DNA of 18,666 bases from Dethiobacter sp. (lineage in GTDB: Bacteria; Bacillota; Dethiobacteria; DTU022): positions 1 through 18,666 of the forward strand of contig JAGXSR010000054.1 in assembly GCA_018333405.1 (NCBI GenBank), in the 5' to 3' direction. Made by a program: the position numbers and the translations under genes. Shown piece after piece: positions 13,966-18,666 of the stretch. The notes below the pieces were generated by a model. It had not been told where the DNA came from. It was given only the letters and a program-made list of their open reading frames with translations, and made no database searches. Each line of letters opens with the position of its first letter. The stretch's first letter is position 1.

Positions 13966-13995
13966 TAACGAGGAGGGTTACTTGATAACGTTATG
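13966..13995 (+). promoter_or_regulatory. rpoA translation start region with small hairpins
   Basis: The ribosome binding site AGGAGGG (13971-13977) is unusually far, 15 nt, from ATG 13993. It would sit in the loop of a weak 4-bp stem (TAAC 13966-13969 with GTTA 13977-13980). The start codon is part of the 10-nt palindrome ATAACGTTAT (13986-13995). Folding between could bring the two closer. Biological meaning is unproven. Confidence 0.4.
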
Positions 13996-14940
13996 ATTGA
14001 AATTGAAAAGCCTAAAATTGAATATGTGGAGAAAGATGAGCGGAGCAGTTACGGCAAGTTTGTCATTGAGCCGTTGGAACGGGGTTACGGTATTACCCTG
14101 GGTAATGCCCTGCGCCGGATTTTGATTTCATCCCTGCCCGGCGCGGCGATAACCAGTATCCGGTTTGACGGAGCACTGCACGAATTTACTACCCTGCCCG
14201 GAGTTCTGGAAGATACCATTGAGATTATTCTTAACCTGAAGTCTCTATCTATGAAGATCCATAGCAATGAACCTCAGACCCTGATTTTGGATACTGATAA
14301 GCCAGGAGTAGTCAGAGCGCGGGATATCAGAGCAGGGGCGGAAGTAGAGATCTTAAATCAGCAGATGCCCGTTTGCACTCTGGAAGAGAACTCCCGCATT
14401 TACATGGAAATGACAGCGATTAACAATCGGGGCTATGTGCCTGCGGAGCGTAACAAACAGCCCCACCAACCAATCGGAGTTATTCCGGTTGACTCGATAT
14501 TTTCACCGATCCGAAAAGTGAATTATCAGGTAGAAAACACCCGGGTAGGTCAGATTACGGACTACGATAAATTGACGCTTGAAGTGTGGACTGATGGAAG
14601 CACTAAGCCGGATGAAGCAGTTTCCCTGGCAGCCAAAATCTTAAACAAGCATATCGCCTTATTTGTCAACCTGACTGAGCAAGTAGACGAAGTGGAGATT
14701 GCTTCAGATCGCCAGGAAGAAGACCGGGCGCGAATTCTGGATATGACCATTGAGGAGCTCGATTTATCGGTGCGATCCTATAATTGTCTGAAGCGAGCCG
14801 GTGTCAACACAGTGGGAGAGCTGGTAAGAAAAACTGAAGAAGAGATGATGAAAGTGCGCAACTTGGGCAAAAAGTCCCTGGAAGAAGTAGAGCATAAATT
14901 AGTTGAGCTTGGATTTAGACTAAACGAGCGCGGGGATTAA
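13993..14940 (+). CDS. rpoA: DNA-directed RNA polymerase subunit alpha
   Basis: RNA polymerase alpha of 315 residues. The N-terminal domain dimerises and is the scaffold for beta and beta-prime; it shows MIEIEKPKIEYV, then GKFVIEPLERGYGITLGNAL and RRILISSLPGAAITSIRFDG. After a short linker the C-terminal domain, which binds UP elements and activators, has LDLSVRSYNCLKRAGVNTVG with the DNA-contacting Arg near residue 261, and KVRNLGKKSLEEVEHKL. Length is usual for Firmicutes. The start agrees with relatives despite the long distance to the ribosome binding site. It lies between rpsD and rplQ as expected. Confidence 0.98.
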   Translation: MIEIEKPKIEYVEKDERSSYGKFVIEPLERGYGITLGNALRRILISSLPGAAITSIRFDGALHEFTTLPGVLEDTIEIILNLKSLSMKIHSNEPQTLILDTDKPGVVRARDIRAGAEVEILNQQMPVCTLEENSRIYMEMTAINNRGYVPAERNKQPHQPIGVIPVDSIFSPIRKVNYQVENTRVGQITDYDKLTLEVWTDGSTKPDEAVSLAAKILNKHIALFVNLTEQVDEVEIASDRQEEDRARILDMTIEELDLSVRSYNCLKRAGVNTVGELVRKTEEEMMKVRNLGKKSLEEVEHKLVELGFRLNERGD

Positions 14941-14970
14941 TGCCGTTGTCAGCATAAGGAGGAACCTAAG

Positions 14971-15315
14971 ATGGCATACCAGAAGCTGAGCCGGAAAAGC
15001 GGTCCCAGGCGGGCCTTGCTGCGCGGCCAGGTTACTTCGTTTTTAGAAAAGGGGCGGATGAAGACCACTTCGACCAAGGCTAAGACTATTCGTCCGATTG
15101 CTGAAAAGATGATTACTCTGGCGAAGCATGGGAACTTGCATGCGCGTCGCCAGGCTTTGGCCTTTCTGCTAAGTGAGGATGTGGTGACAAAGCTTTTTGA
15201 AAAAATCGGCCCAAAATTTGAAGGGCAGGAAGGCGGTTACACCCGTATTATCCCTGTCGGCTTGCGGCGCGGTGACGGAGCGCCTATGGTGATCATTGAA
15301 CTGACGAAACAGTAG
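14971..15315 (+). CDS. rplQ: 50S ribosomal protein L17
   Basis: L17 of 114 residues, located near the tunnel exit. It has QKLSRKSGPRRALLRGQVTS, then KTTSTKAKTIRPIAEKMITL and KHGNLHARRQALAFLL, with the end RRGDGAPMVIIELTK; all are standard. AAGGAGG lies before ATG 14971. It closes the alpha group; the following 159 nt are non-coding. Confidence 0.97.
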   Translation: MAYQKLSRKSGPRRALLRGQVTSFLEKGRMKTTSTKAKTIRPIAEKMITLAKHGNLHARRQALAFLLSEDVVTKLFEKIGPKFEGQEGGYTRIIPVGLRRGDGAPMVIIELTKQ

Positions 15316-15351
15316 GGTTGCCTTAGATATCTCGGGTTGCCGCATTTTAGC

Positions 15352-15381
15352 TGCCCCCTGCGCATGGATATGCCGGGGGCA
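15352..15381 (+). terminator. GC-rich stem-loop after rplQ, weak or partial terminator candidate
   Basis: TGCCCCC (15352-15358) pairs with GGGGGCA (15375-15381). Inside it, GCAT (15362-15365) can pair with ATGC (15370-15373) around a GGAT loop. The stem is stable, but what follows (TTGCTATAC) is not a U-tract, so full intrinsic termination is doubtful. It might attenuate read-through into ecfA1 or protect the 3' end of a processed alpha transcript. Confidence 0.35.
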
Positions 15382-15416
15382 TTGCTATACAAGCAGAATA
15401 TAGGAGACAGAAGATA

Positions 15417-15451
15417 CAGGAAGCAGGAGGTACAGGCATATTGCTTTCCTG
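15417..15451 (+). promoter_or_regulatory. Bulged stem-loop in the ecfA1 leader
   Basis: CAGGAAGCA (15417-15425) pairs with TGCTTTCCTG (15442-15451), with one bulged T and a loop of about 15 nt. It stands 23 nt before the ecfA1 start codon and has no U-tract. It resembles no riboswitch I recognise. Confidence 0.35.
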
Positions 15452-15474
15452 CGATCCGCGGGGGGGTATGTCCG

Positions 15475-16332
15475 GTGAGCAGCGAACAGGATTTATTTAT
15501 CAGAGCAGAGAGGCTGCGGTATCGGTATACGCTGGAAAACGGTGTTGTTGAAGCACTGTCAGGGATAGACCTGGAGATTGGACGGGGAGAATATGTGGCT
15601 GTTATCGGGCCTAACGGTTCAGGGAAAACAACCCTGTTAAAGCACTTTAACGCGCTGCTGAAGCCTTCTGCCGGCACGGTGATCGTTTCCGGTCTTTCTA
15701 CAGCAGATGAGGAAAACTTTCCTGCTATCCGCAGGCAGTGCGGAATGATCTTTCAAAATCCGGACAACCAGCTGGTAGCGACAACGGTTGAAGAAGATAT
15801 TGCTTTTGGATTGGAAAATCTAGCTCTACCTTCCCGGGTTATCCGTGATCGAGTATGCGAGGTGATGCGCGCTCTCAACTTATCCGGCCTGGAGCAGCAT
15901 CCGCCTCATCTGTTATCGGGGGGAGAAAAGCAAAGAGTAGCTATTGCCGGTGTTTTGGCGATGCGTCCCCAATGCTTGCTCATGGATGAGCCGACAGCCA
16001 TGCTTGATCCTGCCGGGCAGCGGGAAGTGCTGGAGGCAGCCCGTAAATTAAATTCGGATCAAGGAATCAACCTGATTCATGTTACACATTTTCCCGAGGA
16101 AGCGGCTTTGGCCGGTCGTGTCCTGGTCATGGATCAGGGGCAAGTGGTTCGCGATGGGCCACCGGTTGAAGTTTTGACCGACATCTCACTTCTTCATCGG
16201 TTGGGCCTTCAGAGCACGGTGAGTGCGGAGTTGGCTTTTTTGCTAAGGCAGGGGGGGATGCTGCTCCCTGCGGAGATCCTGCATGATTGGGAGTTAAGTG
16301 AAGCATTATGCGCATTTGCACTGAAGATCTAA
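15475..16332 (+). CDS. ecfA1: ECF transporter ATPase EcfA1
   Basis: ABC ATPase of 285 residues, one of the two nucleotide-binding subunits that drive energy-coupling factor transporters for vitamins and metal ions, acting on the inner face of the membrane. Motifs: Walker A GPNGSGKT (residues 45-52), Q-loop Q94 in FQNPDNQLVATTVEEDIAFG, signature LSGGE (147-151), Walker B LLMDEP with catalytic E172, and switch H205. The FQNPDNQ pattern is typical of EcfA. I chose GTG 15475 (GGGGGG 8 nt upstream, family-length N-terminus); the frame is open back to 15337, but those residues look random. The 3' end overlaps ecfA2 by 25 nt. Confidence 0.93.
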   Translation: MSSEQDLFIRAERLRYRYTLENGVVEALSGIDLEIGRGEYVAVIGPNGSGKTTLLKHFNALLKPSAGTVIVSGLSTADEENFPAIRRQCGMIFQNPDNQLVATTVEEDIAFGLENLALPSRVIRDRVCEVMRALNLSGLEQHPPHLLSGGEKQRVAIAGVLAMRPQCLLMDEPTAMLDPAGQREVLEAARKLNSDQGINLIHVTHFPEEAALAGRVLVMDQGQVVRDGPPVEVLTDISLLHRLGLQSTVSAELAFLLRQGGMLLPAEILHDWELSEALCAFALKI

Positions 16333-17171
16333 CGCACATCTATATGCCGGATTCTCCCTTTGCTGTATCAGCGATCGAAGGGATAACCGTTAATATTGAG
16401 GCGGGAAGCTTTGCCGCGGTTATTGGTCCTTCCGGATCAGGGAAATCGACTCTGATCCAGCACTTAAACGGACTGTTAAAACCTACAGCTGGACGGGTGG
16501 TCATAGACGGGCAGGTCGTAGGTGAAAACAAGGTTGAATTGATCGCTCTTAGGCGCCGGATCGGGTTGGTGTTTCAGATGCCGGAGCAGCAATTTTTTGC
16601 CGAGTCTGTTTTTGATGAAGTCGCTTTTGCGCCTCGCAACCTTGGGTTCAAGCCAAAACAGGTGGACGAGTTGGTATACCAGGCTCTTGATCTGGTCAGT
16701 CTGGATTGGAAAACTTTTGCCCGGCGCTCTCCCTTTCAACTCAGCTCCGGCCAGAAACGCCTGGCTGCCATCGCTGCTATCCTGGTGCAGCAGCCTGAAG
16801 CACTAATCCTGGATGAGCCTGCCGCCGGACTGGATCCGGAAGGGCGACGAAACCTGTATTTGTTGTTGTCCCGCCTCAACCAGGAAAAAGGTCTGACCAT
16901 TGTAGTGGTAACGCATCGTTTAGATGATCTTTGCGCGTTAGCCGACCACTACCTGCTGCTGAGCGGTGGGCGCCTGGTCATGCACGGTCCGCCTGAAGAG
17001 CTTTTTAGTCAAGATCAAAAATTGCGCCGCCTGGGTCTGGATCTCCCTCCGGTGACCAGGTTTATGCATCTTTTAGCAGAAAAAGGAGCGCCGGTAAAAA
17101 GGACAGTTTATACCATGGAGCAGGCTTGCCGGGAAATAAACTGTTGGCTGAAAAAGGAGACCGGATCATGA
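16308..17171 (+). CDS. ecfA2: ECF transporter ATPase EcfA2
   Basis: Second ABC ATPase of the ECF module, 287 residues, expected to form a heterodimer with EcfA1 and couple ATP hydrolysis to EcfT. Motifs: Walker A GPSGSGKS (residues 40-47), Q-loop Q90 in FQMPEQQFFAESVFDEVAFA (the MPEQQFF form is typical of EcfA2), signature LSSGQ (145-149, Ser in place of the first Gly of LSGGQ), Walker B ALILDEP with E170, and switch H203. The start at ATG 16308 lies inside ecfA1, with GGGAG about 14 nt upstream; the next in-frame ATG (16344) has no binding site. The gene overlaps ecfT by 4 nt (ATGA). Confidence 0.93.
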   Translation: MRICTEDLTHIYMPDSPFAVSAIEGITVNIEAGSFAAVIGPSGSGKSTLIQHLNGLLKPTAGRVVIDGQVVGENKVELIALRRRIGLVFQMPEQQFFAESVFDEVAFAPRNLGFKPKQVDELVYQALDLVSLDWKTFARRSPFQLSSGQKRLAAIAAILVQQPEALILDEPAAGLDPEGRRNLYLLLSRLNQEKGLTIVVVTHRLDDLCALADHYLLLSGGRLVMHGPPEELFSQDQKLRRLGLDLPPVTRFMHLLAEKGAPVKRTVYTMEQACREINCWLKKETGS

Positions 17172-17965
17172 ACCGCAGTATTACCCTGGGCCACTTTATA
17201 CCCGGCCGCTCCTTGCTGCACCGGCTGGACCCTCGTTTTAAGCTTCTGGCGCTGTTGAATATATTGATAACATTTTTCCTGTTGGAAACACACCTAGGGA
17301 TGGCAGTTTTATTGCTTCTGCTGCTGCTTTTGGTTTATATTGTCCGGGTGCCTTTTGGTTACCTGTTGCGCGGACTACGCCCGATTTTCTACATAGCCTT
17401 GTTTACTTTAGTTATTCATATTTTTTACGAAAAAGGGGGGGTAGTCCTGCTGCGCCTGGGCCCGGTTACAGTAGAGTCAGCCGGGATTTCGGAAGGTTTG
17501 TTTGTTGTTGCCCGCCTGTTCGGCCTGGTTCTGGCCACCCTACTGGTTACCCTGACCTCCACACCTCTTTCCCTGGCCCAAGGTTTGGAATATTTTATAA
17601 AGCCATTTCAACTGATCAGACTGCCGGTAGCTGAGGTAACCATGATTATGACCATCGCCTTGCGCTTCATCCCGACCGTGATGGAAGAGAGCCAGCGTTT
17701 GATGCGCGCTCAAATAGCCCGGGGGGCGGATTTTGAGAGCGGCAGCCTTTTTCGCAAGGCACATAATCTGACGCCACTGATTGTGCCTCTTTTTGTCAGC
17801 GCATTCCGCCGGGCGGATGAGCTAGCCTTGGCCATGGAAGCGCGGGGCTTTTGTATAGGCGCCCGGCGCACCCGTTTGCATGAAAGAAAAGCAACTTTAT
17901 GCGATTGGGCGGCGCTGTTTTTCAGTGCTGCCCTGCTGGCCGGTATAATGGTCAAAGGACTCTAG
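17168..17965 (+). CDS. ecfT: ECF transporter transmembrane subunit EcfT
   Basis: Membrane protein of 265 residues, the shared scaffold that links the EcfA ATPases to a substrate-binding S component. It begins with the family-like GHFIPGRSLLHRLDPRFKLL, followed by several hydrophobic spans. The two Ala-Arg-Gly motifs of the coupling helices that dock into the ATPases are present: A183-R184-G185 (QIARGAD) and A224-R225-G226 (MEARGF). ATG 17168 overlaps the ecfA2 stop (ATGA), with AAAAAGGAGA just upstream; an ATG at 17126 would add unsupported residues. No S component is adjacent, so this looks like a group II module that serves several S proteins from elsewhere in the genome. Confidence 0.93.
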   Translation: MNRSITLGHFIPGRSLLHRLDPRFKLLALLNILITFFLLETHLGMAVLLLLLLLLVYIVRVPFGYLLRGLRPIFYIALFTLVIHIFYEKGGVVLLRLGPVTVESAGISEGLFVVARLFGLVLATLLVTLTSTPLSLAQGLEYFIKPFQLIRLPVAEVTMIMTIALRFIPTVMEESQRLMRAQIARGADFESGSLFRKAHNLTPLIVPLFVSAFRRADELALAMEARGFCIGARRTRLHERKATLCDWAALFFSAALLAGIMVKGL

Positions 17966-18022
17966 GCGGGCAACCCTATGGATTTACAAGCCGGTTTTCA
18001 TTTGGGATGGGAGTATGAGGCT

Positions 18023-18666
18023 ATGCAGAATATTATGTTGGAGATCAGCTATGACGGAACCCGCTACGCCGGGTTTCAAATCCAAAATAACGCGTCATCC
18101 GTCCAAGGCGAGCTGGAGAGAGCTTTAGGTGTAATTTATAAAAGATTTGTCCGTATAACCGGCGCCGGCCGAACCGATGCCGGAGTGCATGCCCGCGGAC
18201 AGGTGGCCAATTACACAGCTTCTTTGGCCATTCCGGTGGTAAACCTGCCGGCTGCTCTAAACTCGTTGCTTCCTGGCGACATTGTGGTGACAAAAGCAGC
18301 AGAAGTTGCCGCGGACTTCCATGCCCGTTTTCAGGCTTGCCGTAAAATCTACAGCTATACTATTGACCGGGCTGATTATCCCCAGGTAATGAAACGCCTG
18401 TACAGCTATCATTTGCCTGGTCCTTTAAACCTGGCGGGCATGCTGGACGGGACTCGATTGTTGGAAGGCAGTCATGATTTTGCCGCTTTTCAGGCCTCCG
18501 GCAGCCGCGTGCGTGATACGGTGCGCACCCTTTATCGCGTTGAGCTGGATGACAGGGAAAACCAAAAGCTATTGGTGATAAAATATGAGGGTGATGGCTT
18601 CCTTTACCGGATGGCGCGTTTGCTTACCGGCAGCCTGATTAGAATCGGCCAGGCTAAACTGACGCC
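18023..18666 (+). CDS. truA: tRNA pseudouridine(38-40) synthase TruA (3' end outside window)
   Basis: First 214 complete codons of TruA, which converts uridines 38-40 of the tRNA anticodon arm to pseudouridine. It has MLEISYDGTRYAGFQIQ, the catalytic segment GAGRTDAGVHA with Asp52, FHARFQACRKIYSYTI (99-114), LEGSHDFAAFQASGS, and GDGFLYRMARLLTG near the right edge; about 30-45 C-terminal residues are missing. ATG 18023 is preferred because GGGAG lies 9 nt upstream and because the family starts just before the first beta strand. An in-frame ATG at 17978 would add 15 residues without a good binding site. Position after ecfT is common in Firmicutes, usually with rplM and rpsI next. Confidence 0.95.
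   Translation, partial: MQNIMLEISYDGTRYAGFQIQNNASSVQGELERALGVIYKRFVRITGAGRTDAGVHARGQVANYTASLAIPVVNLPAALNSLLPGDIVVTKAAEVAADFHARFQACRKIYSYTIDRADYPQVMKRLYSYHLPGPLNLAGMLDGTRLLEGSHDFAAFQASGSRVRDTVRTLYRVELDDRENQKLLVIKYEGDGFLYRMARLLTGSLIRIGQAKLT

Larger units (their letters stand above)
15316..15474. other. 159-nt spacer between rplQ and ecfA1 with two stem-loops
   Basis: This is the longest non-coding stretch in the window. It holds GGGTTGCC twice (15315-15322, whose first base is in the rplQ stop codon, and 15334-15341), a GC-rich hairpin (15352-15381) and a second, bulged hairpin (15417-15451). It ends in the ecfA1 ribosome binding site GGGGGG (15461-15466). No promoter near consensus is seen. 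The ecfA1 frame stays open through most of it, but the codons do not look like an EcfA N-terminus. Confidence 0.55.

Noticed and set aside
15337..15474. Long N-terminal extension of ecfA1 in an open frame back to TTG 15337
   Set aside because: The extra residues resemble no EcfA N-terminus, cover both stem-loops, and lack a ribosome binding site; GTG 15475 has GGGGGG 8 nt upstream.
15237..15677. 146-codon minus-strand frame across rplQ, the spacer and ecfA1
   Set aside because: Most of it is antisense to the end of rplQ and the Walker A region of ecfA1; no domain or ribosome binding site supports it.
15315..17976. GGGTTGCC twice after rplQ (15315, 15334) and its reverse complement GGCAACCC after ecfT (17969-17976), as possible boundaries of an inserted ecf segment
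   Set aside because: Eight bases are too short to argue for insertion, and ecfA1-ecfA2-ecfT after rplQ is the normal Firmicutes order.
17978..18022. Alternative truA start 15 codons upstream
   Set aside because: In frame, but it lacks a good ribosome binding site and the added residues do not match TruA N-termini; ATG 18023 has GGGAG at 9 nt.
1..18666. Search for mobile elements, CRISPR arrays, tRNA or rRNA genes and defence genes
   Set aside because: Gene order is conserved and dense on one strand throughout; no transposase, repeat-spacer pattern, tRNA-like fold or foreign gene was seen.

Overview
The window is one long, entirely plus-strand housekeeping locus of a bacterium of the Firmicutes type: the end of the str operon (tuf), the S10-spc-alpha ribosomal protein supercluster, the energising module of an ECF vitamin transporter, and the start of truA. 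I support 36 genes; tuf is cut by the left edge and truA by the right edge. Several traits point to Clostridia, probably near the Desulfotomaculum/Pelotomaculum or Syntrophomonas-like groups. These are the short zinc-binding S14, rpsD inside the alpha cluster, a small KOW-domain gene between map and infA, ecfA1-ecfA2-ecfT-truA directly after rplQ, strong AGGAGG-type ribosome binding sites, and many TTG/GTG starts. Base composition is mixed, roughly half G+C by eye. The lineage is inferred from gene order and protein character, not from a search.

Layout: 1-317 is the C-terminal third of EF-Tu. 434-5523 is the S10 part: rpsJ, rplC, rplD, rplW, rplB, rpsS, rplV, rpsC, rplP, rpmC, rpsQ. 5576-10908 is the spc part: rplN, rplX, rplE, rpsN (zinc type), rpsH, rplF, rplR, rpsE, rpmD, rplO, secY. 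10916-12328 holds map, the KOW gene, infA and rpmJ. 12469-15315 is the alpha part: rpsM, rpsK, rpsD, rpoA, rplQ. 15475-17965 is ecfA1-ecfA2-ecfT, and truA begins at 18023. The three longest spacers (116, 140 and 159 nt) lie at tuf/rpsJ, rpmJ/rpsM and rplQ/ecfA1, matching the classical module borders. No spacer exceeds 300 nt. I see no convincing intrinsic terminator with a U-tract.

How the genes work together: the cluster supplies ribosomal proteins of both subunits in near-stoichiometric order. It adds the membrane channel for nascent proteins (SecY), the enzyme that trims their first methionine (Map), initiation factor IF-1, and the RNA polymerase alpha subunit, tying ribosome synthesis to transcription, initiation and export. 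Many genes overlap or abut (rplD/rplW, rpsC/rplP, rplP/rpmC, rplO/secY, KOW/infA, ecfA1/ecfA2, ecfA2/ecfT), which suggests translational coupling. The Ecf proteins form the shared ATPase and transmembrane module that works with substrate-binding S components encoded elsewhere.

I did not find a previously undescribed system. This is a conserved region, and its points of interest are modest: a 59-nt out-of-frame overlap of rpsC and rplP giving S3 an overprinted tail, the absence of adk between secY and map, the poorly understood KOW gene, repeats and hairpins in two spacers, a perfect 10-bp inverted repeat inside rpsK, and a variant ABC signature in EcfA2. There are no tRNA or rRNA genes, mobile elements or CRISPR arrays.
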